Below are positions 8,462 to 18,794 of a DNA stretch of 64,000 nucleotides, in pieces (within the stretch, counting starts at the first letter, position 1; the number at the start of each line of letters is the position of its first letter). The stretch lies in NCBI RefSeq assembly GCF_037094685.1, contig NZ_CP146614.1:186001-250000 (forward strand), read 5' to 3'. Under the pieces are notes generated by a model that was not told the origin of the DNA, did not search any database, and saw nothing but the letters and a program-made list of their open reading frames with translations. A program made the translations under genes and the position numbers. The stretch comes from Massilia sp. METH4 (GTDB taxonomy: Bacteria > Pseudomonadota > Gammaproteobacteria > Burkholderiales > Burkholderiaceae_D).

Positions 8462-9259
8462 TTACTCGTCCAGCGCTCGCCGGATGCCGGCGACGAAGGC
8501 CTGCACGGCGGCCGGTGCCTGCTCGGGCTCGGACGCTTCGATTTCCTGGATGATGCGGCTGCCGATCACGACCGCGTCGGCCACGCCGGCAAGGACCTTG
8601 GCGGTCGCGGCGTCGCGGATGCCGAAGCCCACGCCGATCGGCAGGCTCACATGCCGGCGAATGGCGGCGATCCGTTCGGCCACCTGGGCGGTGTCGATGT
8701 GGCCGGCGCCGGTCACGCCCTTCAGCGACACGTAATACGAGAAGCCGCTACCGACCTTGGCCACCTGCGCCACGCGCTCCTCGGTCGAGGTGGGCGCGAG
8801 CAGGAAGATCAGGTCGAGGCCGGCGGCACGCATCCTGGCGGCGAATTCCTCGCACTCCTCGGGCGGGTAGTCGACGACGATCGCGCCGTCGGCGCCCACC
8901 TCGCGCGATTGCTCGACAAAGGCATCGACCCCGATGCGCTCGATCGGATTGGCATAGCCCATCAGCACCACGGGCGTGTGCTGGTTGGTCTTGCGGAACT
9001 CGCGCACGTACTCGAACACGTGGCGGATGCCGATCCCGTGCACCAGCGCGCGCTCGCAGGCGCGCTGGATGACGGGGCCCTCGGCCATCGGGTCGGAAAA
9101 CGGCACGCCGAGTTCCAGCACATCGGCACCGCCCGCCACCAGGGCGTGCAGCAGCGGCACCGTCAGCGCGGGCGACGGGTCGCCGGCGGTAATGAAGGTC
9201 ACGAGACCGGTCTTGTTGTGCGCTTTCAGCGCGGCGAAAGTCTGGGCGATACGGGACAT
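8462..9259 (-). CDS. trpA: Tryptophan synthase alpha chain
   Basis: TrpA cleaves indole-3-glycerol phosphate to indole and glyceraldehyde 3-phosphate and channels indole to TrpB. The start at 9259 gives M-S-R-I-A-Q and 265 residues, the normal length; the frame is open further upstream, but only through intergenic repeat sequence. The TIM-barrel motif [15 protein letters not shown] contains catalytic Glu49. The position equivalent to catalytic Asp60 is Glu60. The phosphate-binding G-V-G-F-G-I-R is intact. A 205-bp gap with tandem repeats separates it from trpB, which is unusual for a pair that is often coupled. Confidence 0.96.
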   Translation of the reverse strand: MSRIAQTFAALKAHNKTGLVTFITAGDPSPALTVPLLHALVAGGADVLELGVPFSDPMAEGPVIQRACERALVHGIGIRHVFEYVREFRKTNQHTPVVLMGYANPIERIGVDAFVEQSREVGADGAIVVDYPPEECEEFAARMRAAGLDLIFLLAPTSTEERVAQVAKVGSGFSYYVSLKGVTGAGHIDTAQVAERIAAIRRHVSLPIGVGFGIRDAATAKVLAGVADAVVIGSRIIQEIEASEPEQAPAAVQAFVAGIRRALDE

Positions 9260-9269
9260 GTTGTTCTCG

Positions 9270-9374
9270 GCAAATGTTTCTCGGAACCGGGGTCTGACCC
9301 AGGTTCCAGGCAATGTTTCTCGGAACCGGGGTCTGACCCCGGTATCAGGCAATGCTTCCTCGAAATGGGGTCGG
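9270..9374. repeat. Tandem array of about 39-bp repeats
   Basis: Two nearly identical units (9270-9309 and 9310-9348) share GCAA-TGTTTCTCGGAACC, GGGGTCTGACCC and a CAG end. A third, decayed partial unit (GCAATGCTTCCTCG then ATGGGGTCGG) follows at 9349-9374. The GGGGTCTGACCCC core is palindromic. The array fills the trpB-trpA gap and belongs to the same family as the elements at 21375, 29111 and 58884. Confidence 0.85.
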
Positions 9375-9464
9375 AAGGAGCACGGGCCTGCAGGCCCATA
9401 TCGTTCCGCAGGCGCGCAGCCATGCTCCGCGAATTCCCTGCTTCACCCCGGCTTCAGGCAACGA

Positions 9465-10700
9465 TTACCCGAACTTCAACCCCATGCGCTCGGCAACGGT
9501 ATGCATGTCCTTGTCACCCCGCCCGGACAGGTTCGCCAGCACGATCTTGTCCTTCGGCAGCGTGGCGGCCAGCTTGGCCGCGTAGGCCAGTGCGTGCGAC
9601 GATTCCAGCGCGGGGATGATGCCTTCGATGTGGCAGCAGTCGTGGAAAGCCTGCAGCGCTTCCTCGTCGGTGATCGACACGTACTGGGCGCGGCCGGAAT
9701 CCTTCAGCCACGCGTGTTCGGGGCCCACGCCCGGATAGTCGAGGCCGGCCGAGACCGAGTGGGTTTCGATGATCTGGCCATCGTCGCTCTGCAGCAGGTA
9801 GGTGCGGTTGCCGTGCAGGACGCCCGGGTAGCCCTTCGTCAGCGAGGCGGCGTGCTTGGCGGTGTCCAGACCCTCGCCCGCCGCTTCCACGCCGATCAGC
9901 TGCGTGTCCTTCTGGTCGATGTATGGATAGAAGATACCCATCGCGTTCGAGCCGCCGCCGATGCAGGCCAGTACGTAGTCGGGCTGGCGGCCCGCCATTT
10001 CCGGCATCTGCACGAGGCATTCCTCGCCGATCACGGACTGGAAGTCGCGCACCAGCATCGGATACGGGTGCGGGCCGGCGACGGTGCCGATGATGTAGAA
10101 CGTGTTCTCGATATTCGTGACCCAGTCGCGCATCGCCTCGTTCAGCGCATCCTTCAGCGTCTTCGAGCCGGATTCGACGGGCACGACGGTGGCGCCCAGC
10201 AGCTTCATGCGGTAGACGTTCTGGGCCTGGCGTTTCACGTCCTCGGCGCCCATGTAGACCACGCATTCCAGGCCGAAGCGGGCGCAGATCGTGGCCGTGG
10301 CCACGCCGTGCTGGCCGGCGCCCGTTTCGGCGATGATGCGCGGCTTGCCCATGCGCTTGGCCAGCAGCGCCTGGCCGATCACGTTGTTGATCTTGTGCGC
10401 GCCCGTGTGGTTCAGGTCTTCGCGCTTGAAGTAGATCTGCGCGCCGCCGGCGATCTCGGACCAGCGCTTGGCGTGGTAGATCGGCGACGGGCGGCCGACG
10501 AAGTGCTTCAGCTCGTAGCGGAATTCGTCGAGGAATTCGGGGTCCTTGCTGTAGCGGGCATAGGCCTCGTTCAGCTCGGCCAGCGCATAGGTGAGCGTTT
10601 CGGCGACGAAGGAACCGCCGTAGGGGCCGAAGTGGCCGGTGGCGTCGGGCAGTTGATAGTCGGTGGCGTGGAACAGCGCCTTCGAATTTGCGGAAGTCAT
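9465..10700 (-). CDS. trpB: Tryptophan synthase beta chain
   Basis: TrpB condenses indole with serine to tryptophan using PLP. The 411-residue protein shows the [12 protein letters not shown] start typical of the family. The PLP lysine is Lys103 in H-T-G-A-H-K-I-N-N. The glycine-rich phosphate cup appears as [10 protein letters not shown], and the COMM-domain region is intact. It lies 45 bp downstream of trpF in the conserved truA-trpF-trpB order. Confidence 0.98.
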   Translation of the reverse strand: MTSANSKALFHATDYQLPDATGHFGPYGGSFVAETLTYALAELNEAYARYSKDPEFLDEFRYELKHFVGRPSPIYHAKRWSEIAGGAQIYFKREDLNHTGAHKINNVIGQALLAKRMGKPRIIAETGAGQHGVATATICARFGLECVVYMGAEDVKRQAQNVYRMKLLGATVVPVESGSKTLKDALNEAMRDWVTNIENTFYIIGTVAGPHPYPMLVRDFQSVIGEECLVQMPEMAGRQPDYVLACIGGGSNAMGIFYPYIDQKDTQLIGVEAAGEGLDTAKHAASLTKGYPGVLHGNRTYLLQSDDGQIIETHSVSAGLDYPGVGPEHAWLKDSGRAQYVSITDEEALQAFHDCCHIEGIIPALESSHALAYAAKLAATLPKDKIVLANLSGRGDKDMHTVAERMGLKFG

Positions 10701-10745
10701 GTTGGCGTTCTCTCGGTTACTGGGAACGCCGTTGCTGCATGAAGC

Positions 10746-11420
10746 TTATGCGACGTTCCCGGGGGTGGCATCGCCGGCCCTCACCGCGGCAATGAATTGC
10801 GCGATCAGGCCGGCATCCTTGATGCCCTTCGCGGACTCGACGCCGGAACTGACGTCAACCGCGTAGGGGCGAACCTGCGCCACCGCGCCAGTCGCATTTT
10901 GCACGCTCAAGCCACCACTCAAAACGGCCCGATGCGCGAGTTCTTTTGGAATGAGAGACCAATCGAAAACCTTTCCTGCGCCGCCATAGGCATCGACGAA
11001 CGTGTCGAGCAGCACTCCAGTGAAAAGAGGCGAGGAGGCGCGGCATTGAGCGTCATATTCTAGCAGCTCGGTCCCGGTCGTGGACGGTTTTACGCGGAAC
11101 ACCCGCACGTAGGGCCGCTGCGCGGCAGCGGCGGCCCGGGCGCATTGTTCGGCCGTCTCGTCGCCGTGGAACTGCAGCAGGCCGACCGGCGCCACGCGCA
11201 CGATCCCGGCCACCTCTTCCGGCGCATGGTTGACGAACAGCCCGACCGCCGTCACGAACGGCGGCAGGGTCGCGATCAGCTCGGCCGCGCGCTGCGGCGT
11301 CACGTAGCGCGGGCTCTTCGGGTAGAACACGAAGCCGATCGCGTCGGCACCGGCCGCCACGGCGGCGGCTACGTCCTCTTCGCGGGTCAGGCCGCAGATC
11401 TTGATGCGGGTACGCTGCAT
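10746..11420 (-). CDS. trpF: Phosphoribosylanthranilate isomerase
   Basis: TrpF performs the Amadori rearrangement of phosphoribosylanthranilate in tryptophan synthesis. The start at 11420 gives M-Q-R-T-R-I-K-I-C-G-L-T, the family N-terminus with the catalytic cysteine in K-I-C-G. It is preceded by an AAGGA Shine-Dalgarno sequence about 6 nt upstream. The product has 224 residues. The catalytic aspartate region reads G-V-L-L-D-T-F, and the phosphate-binding end L-S-G-G-L is present. The start codon is ten bases after the truA stop, so the two genes are surely cotranscribed. Confidence 0.96.
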   Translation of the reverse strand: MQRTRIKICGLTREEDVAAAVAAGADAIGFVFYPKSPRYVTPQRAAELIATLPPFVTAVGLFVNHAPEEVAGIVRVAPVGLLQFHGDETAEQCARAAAAAQRPYVRVFRVKPSTTGTELLEYDAQCRASSPLFTGVLLDTFVDAYGGAGKVFDWSLIPKELAHRAVLSGGLSVQNATGAVAQVRPYAVDVSSGVESAKGIKDAGLIAQFIAAVRAGDATPGNVA

Positions 11421-11430
11421 GATGGTTCCT

Positions 11431-12255
11431 TCAGAAGGCGGGGAGGATGCGCGGCGTTTCCTGCGGCAGGCCCCACTTCGCATCGTATTCGATCTGCGCC
11501 AGGTACAGTCCGTCCGGCATGAACGTGGGCGCGGCCAGCGTGCGGTTGCGCCCTTCCAGCAGTTCACCGAGCCAATCGGTGTTCTCGCGCCCCTGCCCCA
11601 CGTAGACCAGCGAACCGACCAGGTTGCGCACCATGTGGTGGAGAAAGGCGCTGGCGCGCAGCGTGAACAGGATCATGTCGCCGTGCCGCTCGATGCCGAT
11701 CTCGTACATGTCCTTGACCGGCGTCTTCGCCTGGCAGCCGGCGGCGCGGAACGCGGAAAAGTCGTGCCGGCCCAGCAGCGGGCGGACCGCCTCGCGCATG
11801 CGTTCCACGTCCAGCGGCCGGTGCGTGAAGCCGGCGCGGCCGGCCAGCAGCGGCGCGCGCACCGGATGGTTGTACAGCAGGTAGTGGTAGGTGCGGGAGC
11901 GCGCCGAGAAGCGTGCATGGAAATCCTGCTCGGGCTGGAATTCGGCGTCGCCGAACTGCACCACGTCATGCAGTTCCTTGGCCCAGCGAACGCCGATCGA
12001 ATCGGGCAGGAAGGCGTTGATGCCGCGCACCCAGGCATGCGGCTCGCGCCGCAGGTCGGTATCGAAGTGGACGACCTGGCCCAAGGCGTGCACGCCCGCG
12101 TCGGTGCGGCCGGCGCAGGTGGTGCCGATGCGCACGCAGGCGAAGCGCTCGATCGCCTCCTCCAGCTTGTCCTGCACGGTCTGGCCGTGGGGCTGGACCT
12201 GGTATCCCTGCCAGTCGGCGCCGTTGTACTGGACGCCCAATGCGATGCGTTTCAA
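11431..12255 (-). CDS. truA: tRNA pseudouridine synthase A
   Basis: TruA converts uridines 38-40 of the anticodon stem-loop to pseudouridine. The catalytic aspartate is Asp52 in [10 protein letters not shown]. The family start [10 protein letters not shown] is reached from a TTG codon at 12255; no in-frame ATG lies close by. The 274-residue length is normal. It follows fimV by 82 bp. A weak initiation codon here could limit expression relative to the downstream trp genes. Confidence 0.95.
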   Translation of the reverse strand: MKRIALGVQYNGADWQGYQVQPHGQTVQDKLEEAIERFACVRIGTTCAGRTDAGVHALGQVVHFDTDLRREPHAWVRGINAFLPDSIGVRWAKELHDVVQFGDAEFQPEQDFHARFSARSRTYHYLLYNHPVRAPLLAGRAGFTHRPLDVERMREAVRPLLGRHDFSAFRAAGCQAKTPVKDMYEIGIERHGDMILFTLRASAFLHHMVRNLVGSLVYVGQGRENTDWLGELLEGRNRTLAAPTFMPDGLYLAQIEYDAKWGLPQETPRILPAF

Positions 12256-12337
12256 TGCCTGCCCGAGTGTGTTGAAAGAGCGGGCATTATACGCGCATGC
12301 ATGGGCCCATGAGCCGGCGGGGCCGGGGATGGCCGCG

Positions 12338-15136
12338 TCAGCCCAGTTGCGCCAGCATCTGGTTGGCGCGCGCCACCTGTTCCGCGGTACCGCCGCGCAG
12401 CACTTCGTCCAGCAGTTCGCGGGCCCCTTCCTTGTCGCCGATCTCCTGGTAGGCGACGGCCAGATCGAGCTTGGTGTCCATTTCCATCTGCAGCGGCGTC
12501 AACGCGGCAGGGGCAGGTGCCGCCTCGCCTTGCGGTGCGGCGGTTTCATCCAGGTCCAGGTCGATGCCGGACAGGTCGAATTCCGGCGGCGGCGGCGCGG
12601 CAGCCGGCGCCGGCGGCACGTCGGCCACGTTGAAGTCGGGGTCGTCCGGCGCCGGCGCCGGGTTCGCGGCAGGCGGCGTCGTACCGGCGACGTCGAAGTC
12701 CATCAGGTCCAGCTTGGCCAACGGGTCGGTACCGGGCGCCGCCGCCGGGGCCGGCGCGGCTTTCGCGTCGGCCGTCAGGTCGAGGTCGAAGTCGGAGTCG
12801 GCCGGCGCGGAGGCCGGCCGGGCCGGTTCGGGCGGGAAGTCGAAGCCGAAGTCGAGCGGGTCGGCCGGCGCCTCGGCCTTCGCGGCCGGTGGCTCGCCAG
12901 CCTCGGCAGCCGGCTCGGTGCCCAGGCCGCCCAGGTCGAAGTCGAGGTAGTGCTCGGCATCTTCCACCTTCGGCTGCGCCGGCGTCGTGGGCGGCTGCGC
13001 GAAGTCCGGCTGCGCGGTGGCGTCGCTGACATCGAAGTCGGCCAGGCCGTCTTGCCGGTTCGGCGCCGGGGTATCGGCGAAATCGAAGTCGAGCGCATTG
13101 ACGGCCGCCTCGGGCGCCGGTTCGCTGGAAAGGTCGAGATCGAGGCCCTCGTGCGCCGGCTCGGCGGCACGGGCGCGCGCAGCATCGTCCAGCACCGACG
13201 CGAAATCTCCGTGCGCCGGGGCCGGCGGGGCAAGGTCGGCGGACGCGGCCGCGTCGGCGGCCAGTGCGGCAGCGCCGGCCGCCGCGGCAGTGGCGGCCAG
13301 CGGGCCGGCGCCACCCGGCGCGGCATACAGCGCGTTGCCCGGATCGATCGAGCGGCCCAGCGCGGCCGCCTGCGCCCATTCATCGCCCTGCCCCCTGGTC
13401 AGCGCGAGCAACTCGTTGGCCTGTACTTCGAACGCGCGCAGGTCCTTCCGGTTGGCGTAGATCTCCATCAGCTTCAGGCGCGCCGCGTGGCGTTCGGGAT
13501 GCGTGCGCAGCGCTTCCTTCAGGATTTCCTCGGCCTGCGCATCGCGGCCGTAGGCGATATACACGTCGGCCTCGGCCACCGGATCGACCTCGTTCATGTC
13601 CAGCTGGCTGGCCGACGGGGCGAAGTTCGAATTGAACACGCTGTGGCTCGTATCCACGCTCTGGCCGCCCGGCTCGGCGAACAGCGAGGGCGATTCCTGC
13701 TCGACCGGCGCGGCCGGCGGCGCCGGCTCGCGCGGCACGACGGTGGTCGCTTTCCCCGCCTTGCGGCGCCGCGCCAGGATCAGCGCCGTGCCGCCGAGGA
13801 TCGCGGCGAGCGCGATGCCGAGCGCCTGCATATTGTCCTTCAGCGCATCCATGACGCCCGGCTCCATGCGCTCCGGAGCAATCACGGGCGGTGGCGCGGC
13901 CGGCTTGGCCGGCGCCGGGGCCGGGGCTGCCACGCTTGGCGCCATCGGCTGGGGTGCGGCCGCGACCGCGTCGCCCCGCCCATCCATTTCCGGCACGGTG
14001 GCGCTGTTCTGCGCGTCCGCGCCCGTCTGGCTCTTCACCGCCATCAGCTTCTCGAGGTCGCTGACGTTCTTTTCCAGTTCCTTGACGCGCGCGGCGGCAT
14101 CGGCCACCTGCTGGTCCTTGGCGATCTTGTCTTCCGTGCCGCCTGCCTTGCCGGACGTTTCGCCGGCCTTCGACAGCTTCAACTTGTCCTGCGCCTCGGT
14201 CACGGCACTGGGGCGCTCCTCGACCTTGGCGGTGATCTTGCCGCCAGCGCTCTGCTGCGCCTCCGGCGCCTGCGCCGGCGTGGCGGCCTCGACCTGGGCG
14301 GCAAGCCGGTTGCGGTAGGCATTGAAGTCCGCCGCATGCGCGACCACGACGCGGCGCGCCTCGGAGCGGTCGGTGGCACGCACCGTGTCGGCGTCGGGCA
14401 CGGACAGGATCTTGCCGGACCGCAGCCGGTTCATGTTCTTGCCGATGAATGCCTCGGGGTTGGCGCGGTACAGCGCCACCAGCATCATGTCCAGCGACAC
14501 ATCCGCCGGCTTGATCTCGCTGGCGATGCCCGACAGCGTATCGCCGCGCTTGACGCGGACATCGTCGGTTTGGGCGGTCTCCGCGGGGCGTGCCGGAGCC
14601 TGCGCGGGCGGTGCCGCCGGCGCCTGCGCCGCGCCGCGGTTGACCTCCGTCGGCGCCGCGACCTGCGGCGCTTGCGCATTGCGCATCTCGGCCGGATCGA
14701 GCAGGAAGGTGTATTCACGCACCAGGCGCCCGTTGGCCCAGGTCAGCTCCAGCAGCATGTCGACGAAGGGTTCGTTGACCGGCTGGGCGGACGTCACGCG
14801 GATGAAGCGGCGCCCGTCGCGCTGTTCGATGTCGAACCGCAGGTTCTTCAGCGCCGGATTGAATTCGATGTTCGCGGCCTTGAACGCTTCGGGCGGCGCC
14901 AGCTTCACGGCCAGGCCGTTGGCCTCCTCGGGCGTCACGGCCGTCAGCTCGATCTCGGCGCGCAACGGCTGCCCCAGGGCGGACAGTACGGTGAGCTTGC
15001 CGAGGCCGGCTGCATGCGCCGGCGGAAGAATGGCTGCGCCGATGACGGCGCTGGCCAGTGCAGACAACGCGAATGAAGCGACCCTGGAGCGTTTTTGTAC
15101 GGGCATATTATGTGGTGTTAAGTTGGCAACGGGCAT
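12338..15136 (-). CDS. fimV: FimV/HubP-type polar landmark protein
   Basis: The 932-residue protein resembles FimV/HubP, inner-membrane organisers of the cell pole and type IV pili or flagella. In order it shows a signal peptide (about 1-43), an N-terminal periplasmic domain, and a LysM peptidoglycan-binding domain (about 190-250, [10 protein letters not shown]). A predicted coiled coil (about 345-370), one membrane span (about 437-455) and a long acidic Asp/Pro/Ala-rich cytoplasmic region follow, then the conserved FimV C-terminal motif (about 890-932, [11 protein letters not shown]). I chose the start at 15136 because GGGAGAG lies 7 nt upstream; a second ATG at 15106 lacks such a site. The cytoplasmic part has repeated D-F-D-L/D-F-D-V acidic motifs. 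Confidence 0.93.
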   Translation of the reverse strand: MPVANLTPHNMPVQKRSRVASFALSALASAVIGAAILPPAHAAGLGKLTVLSALGQPLRAEIELTAVTPEEANGLAVKLAPPEAFKAANIEFNPALKNLRFDIEQRDGRRFIRVTSAQPVNEPFVDMLLELTWANGRLVREYTFLLDPAEMRNAQAPQVAAPTEVNRGAAQAPAAPPAQAPARPAETAQTDDVRVKRGDTLSGIASEIKPADVSLDMMLVALYRANPEAFIGKNMNRLRSGKILSVPDADTVRATDRSEARRVVVAHAADFNAYRNRLAAQVEAATPAQAPEAQQSAGGKITAKVEERPSAVTEAQDKLKLSKAGETSGKAGGTEDKIAKDQQVADAAARVKELEKNVSDLEKLMAVKSQTGADAQNSATVPEMDGRGDAVAAAPQPMAPSVAAPAPAPAKPAAPPPVIAPERMEPGVMDALKDNMQALGIALAAILGGTALILARRRKAGKATTVVPREPAPPAAPVEQESPSLFAEPGGQSVDTSHSVFNSNFAPSASQLDMNEVDPVAEADVYIAYGRDAQAEEILKEALRTHPERHAARLKLMEIYANRKDLRAFEVQANELLALTRGQGDEWAQAAALGRSIDPGNALYAAPGGAGPLAATAAAAGAAALAADAAASADLAPPAPAHGDFASVLDDAARARAAEPAHEGLDLDLSSEPAPEAAVNALDFDFADTPAPNRQDGLADFDVSDATAQPDFAQPPTTPAQPKVEDAEHYLDFDLGGLGTEPAAEAGEPPAAKAEAPADPLDFGFDFPPEPARPASAPADSDFDLDLTADAKAAPAPAAAPGTDPLAKLDLMDFDVAGTTPPAANPAPAPDDPDFNVADVPPAPAAAPPPPEFDLSGIDLDLDETAAPQGEAAPAPAALTPLQMEMDTKLDLAVAYQEIGDKEGARELLDEVLRGGTAEQVARANQMLAQLG

Positions 15137-15359
15137 CCGGATGCTCTCCCGGACATCCCAACATAACATCATGCCCGTGAGCATGCAAGCGACGCTCCGC
15201 TGTGGGACGCGAGGGTCGCGGAACCGGAACGGCACGGCGGCTTGCACCCGCCAGCCCATCGGCGGCAACGGTAGCGGATCGGAAGCTGTGTTCGCAATGC
15301 AACGAGTTGCCACCTGCATGCCTCGCGGGCAAAAAAAGGCGCTGTTCGCCAATGCTATG

Positions 15360-16424
15360 GGAACTTCCTCCGCGCAACGCTGTCTGACCTCCTGTTGAGC
15401 TACTTCATGCATATCAGGAGGCCGAAATGGGGACTGCGGATTTCCAGTTTTTGTTCAAGGCACTGGTCCAGCTACAGCTGGGGCCGGACGAAATCGCAGC
15501 TTTGCGTGAATACCTGGCCACGGTCACGCATCCTGGACAATGCCTTGCCCTGATCGAGGCGGCAGCGGGAAGACCGCCATGCCCGCACTGCGCCTGCGCC
15601 CATTGCCACCGCAGCGGCAAGGCCAACGGCCTGCAACGCTATCGGTGCACGGGATGCGGCAGCACTTATAACGCGCTGACCGCCACGCCCCTGGCCCACC
15701 TCAAGCGGCGCGACAAATGGCTGGCGTACCTGCAATGCCTGATCGAATCGACGACGGTGCGCACGGCGGCCAAACGCGTGGCGGTGGCGAAGTCGACCAG
15801 TTTTCGATGGCGGCACCGGTTCATTGCCGCCGTCCGGCGGGAGCGGCGCGCCGAGTTGTCAACGGTCGTGGAGGCCGACGAAACCTATCACCTGGAATCG
15901 CAGAAGGGATCGCGCCACTTGGATCGCCCGGCCCGCAAGCGCGGCGGCAAGGCGACCCGGCGCGGCATCAGCCGCGAGCTCGACTGTATCCTCGTCGCCC
16001 GCGACCGCAACAAGCTCACGTACGACTTCGTGACCGGGCGCGGACCGGTCAGCGCGGGGCAACTGGCCAAGCACCTGCTGCCCGTATTGGCGCAAGACGT
16101 CATTCTCATCAGCGATGGCGCCAATGCCTACCAGGCGTTCGCGCGGCAGGCCGGCATCACGCACGAATCGGTCAACGTGCAGCGCGGCGAGAGGGTTCGA
16201 GAGGCCATCCACATTCAAAATGTTAACGGATGGCATGGGCGCTTCAAGACGTGGCTGCGCCGGTTCAACGGTGTGGCCAGCCGCTACCTGGCCAATTACA
16301 CCGGCTGGCAACGCGTGCTGGACGCTGCCGCGCTCACCACGCCGTCGCACTGGCTGCGCGTCGGGGTGGCGCCGGGCAAGCAAGGCTCAGGCCGCTACTG
16401 ACAGCGACCGGATTCAGAAGTTCC
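15360..16424 (+). mobile_element. IS1595-family insertion sequence with imperfect 25-bp terminal inverted repeats
   Basis: The ends are 15360-15384 and 16400-16424. Both begin GGAACTTC and end CGCTGTC when read inward, and 16 of 25 positions match. One transposase gene fills the element. The flanking 8-mers ATGCTATG and GTGATTAG do not match, so I see no target-site duplication; the insertion may be old or the ends may have drifted. It separates fimV from asd, which are normally close neighbours. No passenger gene is present. Confidence 0.85.
15427..16401 (+). CDS. IS1595-family transposase
   Basis: The 324-residue protein has an N-terminal zinc ribbon (Cys52, Cys55, Cys74, Cys77), a helix-turn-helix-like segment and an ISXO2-type DDE domain. 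Acidic residues Asp151 (V-E-A-D-E-T-Y) and Asp230 (L-I-S-D-G-A-N) are present. At the third position the usual N-x-I-E is N-V-N-G-W-H, so Asn267 replaces Glu, a variant seen in some IS1595 subgroups. An AGGAGG Shine-Dalgarno sequence lies about 6 nt upstream of the ATG. The frame is intact from start to stop, so the element may still be active. It reads opposite to all surrounding genes. Confidence 0.92.
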   Translation: MGTADFQFLFKALVQLQLGPDEIAALREYLATVTHPGQCLALIEAAAGRPPCPHCACAHCHRSGKANGLQRYRCTGCGSTYNALTATPLAHLKRRDKWLAYLQCLIESTTVRTAAKRVAVAKSTSFRWRHRFIAAVRRERRAELSTVVEADETYHLESQKGSRHLDRPARKRGGKATRRGISRELDCILVARDRNKLTYDFVTGRGPVSAGQLAKHLLPVLAQDVILISDGANAYQAFARQAGITHESVNVQRGERVREAIHIQNVNGWHGRFKTWLRRFNGVASRYLANYTGWQRVLDAAALTTPSHWLRVGVAPGKQGSGRY

Positions 16425-16462
16425 GTGATTAGGGGAAAGCCTAGCGTCCGCGAACAGCGCCC

Positions 16463-16490
16463 AAAAAAAACCGGCCCACTGGGAGCCGGT
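16463..16490 (-). terminator. Rho-independent terminator of asd
   Basis: On the minus strand ACCGGC pairs with GCCGGT around a 9-nt loop and is followed by a T8 run. It lies about 30 bp after the asd stop and just outside the IS end, so it should insulate the IS and fimV from leu-asd transcription. Confidence 0.88.
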
Positions 16491-16521
16491 CTTCATGTCT
16501 GCCGGGGCCCCGGCAGGGCAA

Positions 16522-17649
16522 TTACTTGTCCAGCACGATGCGCAGCATGCGGCGCAGCGGTTCGGCGGCACCCCACAGCAGCTGGTCGCCGACGGTGAAC
16601 GCGGAAATGTATTCCGGGCCCATCGACAGCTTGCGCACACGGCCAACCGGGATCGTCAGGCTGCCCGTGACGGCGGCCGGGGTCAGGTCGCGCACCGACG
16701 CTTCGCGCGTGTTCGGCACGAACTTCACCCACTGGTTGTCGCCCGCGATGATGTCGTTGATCTCGTCCAGCGGCACGTCCTTCTTCAGCTTGATGGTCAG
16801 CGCCTGCGAATGGCAGCGCATCGCGCCGATGCGCACGCACAGGCCGTCGACCGAGATCGCCTTGGAACCGAAGCCTTCGCCGCGGCCGAGGATCTTGTTG
16901 GTCTCGGCGCCGCCCTTCCACTCTTCCTTCGACTGGCCGTTGTTCAGGTCCTTGTCGATCCACGGGATCAGGTTGCCGGCCAGCGGCACGCCGAACTGCT
17001 TGGTCTCTTCCGCCGACAGGCCGTGCTGGGTCGCCAGCACCTGGCGGTCGATTTCCAGGATCGCCGAAGCCGGGTTGTCCAGCAGCGATTTCACGGAAGC
17101 GTTGATGGTGCCGAACTGCGTCAGCAGTTCGCGCATGTGCTGCGCACCGCCGCCCGACGCGGCCTGGTACGTCATCGACGTCATCCACTCCACCAGGTCC
17201 TGCTTGAACAGGCCGCCCAGGCCCATCAGCATGCACGACACGGTGCAGTTACCGCCGATGAAGTTCTTCACGCCCTTCGTCATCGCATCCTTGATGACGT
17301 TCAGGTTGACCGGGTCCAGCACGATCACGGCTTCCTTGTCCATGCGCAGCGTGGAAGCCGCGTCGATCCAGTAGCCGTTCCAGCCTGCCGCGCGCAGCTT
17401 CGGGAATACCTCGCTCGTGTAGTCGCCGCCCTGGCAGGAGATAATGATCTCGCAGCGCTTCAGTTCGTCGATATTCGTCGCATCCTTCAGCGTGGTTTCG
17501 TTCTTCGCCATCGCCGGGGCCTTGCCGCCCGTGTTCGAAGTGGAGAAGAACACCGGCTCGATGTGCTCGAAGTCGCCCTCTTCCTGCATGCGCTGCATCA
17601 GCACGGAACCGACCATGCCGCGCCAGCCTACCAGACCTACTAGTTTCAT
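16522..17649 (-). CDS. asd: Aspartate-semialdehyde dehydrogenase
   Basis: Asd reduces aspartyl phosphate to the semialdehyde at the branch to lysine, diaminopimelate, threonine and methionine. The 375-residue protein has the NADP motif G-W-R-G-M-V-G near 8-14. The nucleophile is Cys135 in G-G-N-C-T-V-S-C-M, the same number as in Escherichia coli. The second substrate-binding region with R-I-G-A-M-R-C-H-S is also intact. It follows leuB by 63 bp and ends in a strong terminator, so leu-asd may form one transcript. Confidence 0.98.
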   Translation of the reverse strand: MKLVGLVGWRGMVGSVLMQRMQEEGDFEHIEPVFFSTSNTGGKAPAMAKNETTLKDATNIDELKRCEIIISCQGGDYTSEVFPKLRAAGWNGYWIDAASTLRMDKEAVIVLDPVNLNVIKDAMTKGVKNFIGGNCTVSCMLMGLGGLFKQDLVEWMTSMTYQAASGGGAQHMRELLTQFGTINASVKSLLDNPASAILEIDRQVLATQHGLSAEETKQFGVPLAGNLIPWIDKDLNNGQSKEEWKGGAETNKILGRGEGFGSKAISVDGLCVRIGAMRCHSQALTIKLKKDVPLDEINDIIAGDNQWVKFVPNTREASVRDLTPAAVTGSLTIPVGRVRKLSMGPEYISAFTVGDQLLWGAAEPLRRMLRIVLDK

Positions 17650-17712
17650 TTGATTACCCTCGGATGTTTTGGATGTTTTCGTTGAACGCGCAGCCCGCGC
17701 GTTCGGTGCACA

Positions 17713-18786
17713 TTATTTCGCCAGCGCCTTCACGACGGCGTCGCCCATCTGCTCGGTGCCCACCCTGGTGGTGCCTTCCTCGTGGATGTCCGGCGTGCGC
17801 AGGCCCTGCGCCAGCACGGCCTTCACGGCGTTCTCGATGCGGTCGGCCTGTTCGGCGCGGCCCAGCGAGAAGCGCAGCATCATCGCGCTTGAGAGGATCG
17901 TGGCCAGCGGATTGGCGACGCCCTTGCCGGCGATGTCCGGCGCCGAGCCGTGCGACGGTTCGTACAGGCCCTTGTTGTTCGCGTCCAGCGAGGCCGACGG
18001 CAGCATGCCGATCGAACCGGTCAGCATGGCCGCCGCGTCGGACAGGATGTCGCCGAACATGTTGCCGGTGACGATCACGTCGAACTTCTTTGGGGCACGG
18101 ACCAGCTGCATAGCGGCGTTGTCGACGTACATGTGGTCCAGCGCGACATCCGGGTATTCCTTGTGCACGTCGGTCACGATGTCCTTCCAGAACTGGAAGG
18201 TCTCCAGGACGTTCGCCTTGTCGACGCTGGTCAGGCGCTTGCCGCGCTTTTGCGCGGCCTGGAAGGCCACGTGGGCGATGCGGCGGATCTCGCCTTCGGC
18301 GTAGCGCATCGTGTCGAAGCCTTCGCGCTGGCCCTTGAAGGGGCCGTCCGGGCATTCGCGCACGCCGCGCGGCTGGCCGAAGTAGATGTCGCCGGTCAGT
18401 TCGCGGATGATCAGGATATCCAGGCCCGACACCACTTCGGGTTTCAGCGTGGAGGCGCCGGCCAGTTCCGGGTACAGGATCGCCGGACGCAGGTTGGCGA
18501 ACAGGCCCAGGTTCTTGCGCAGGCCGAGGATCGCCTGTTCCGGGCGCAGCGGACGGTCGAGCGTGTCGTACTTCCAGTCGCCGACGGCGCCGAACAGCAC
18601 GGCGTCGGCCGCCTTCGCCAGCGCCAGCGTGGCTTCCGGCAGCGGGTGGCCGGCAGCCTCGTAGCCTGCGCCGCCGACGGGTGCGGTCTCCAGTTCGAAC
18701 TTCTCGTCCAGTGCGTTCAGCACCTTGACGGCCTGGGTGACGATCTCGGGGCCGATGCCGTCGCCCGGCAGGATTGCGATTTTCAT
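17713..18786 (-). CDS. leuB: 3-isopropylmalate dehydrogenase
   Basis: LeuB oxidises and decarboxylates 3-isopropylmalate with NAD in leucine synthesis. The 357-residue protein begins [14 protein letters not shown], the family signature. It carries the substrate-specificity loop [14 protein letters not shown] and the metal-binding region [11 protein letters not shown]. The coenzyme loop [10 protein letters not shown] is present. It starts eight bases after the leuD stop, so the pair is cotranscribed. Confidence 0.98.
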   Translation of the reverse strand: MKIAILPGDGIGPEIVTQAVKVLNALDEKFELETAPVGGAGYEAAGHPLPEATLALAKAADAVLFGAVGDWKYDTLDRPLRPEQAILGLRKNLGLFANLRPAILYPELAGASTLKPEVVSGLDILIIRELTGDIYFGQPRGVRECPDGPFKGQREGFDTMRYAEGEIRRIAHVAFQAAQKRGKRLTSVDKANVLETFQFWKDIVTDVHKEYPDVALDHMYVDNAAMQLVRAPKKFDVIVTGNMFGDILSDAAAMLTGSIGMLPSASLDANNKGLYEPSHGSAPDIAGKGVANPLATILSSAMMLRFSLGRAEQADRIENAVKAVLAQGLRTPDIHEEGTTRVGTEQMGDAVVKALAK

Positions 18787-18794
18787 GGTTGTTT

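Noticed and set aside
9260..9352. N-terminal extension of TrpA
   Set aside because: The extra 31 residues are translated repeat units; the start at 9259 matches the family.
9270..9374. Regular 39-bp repeats considered as a CRISPR array
   Set aside because: There are no unique spacers, the units abut directly, and no cas gene is near.
11891..15076. A 1061-codon open frame antisense to truA and fimV
   Set aside because: It crosses the gene boundary, is low in complexity, and the opposite strand encodes TruA and FimV with clear motifs.
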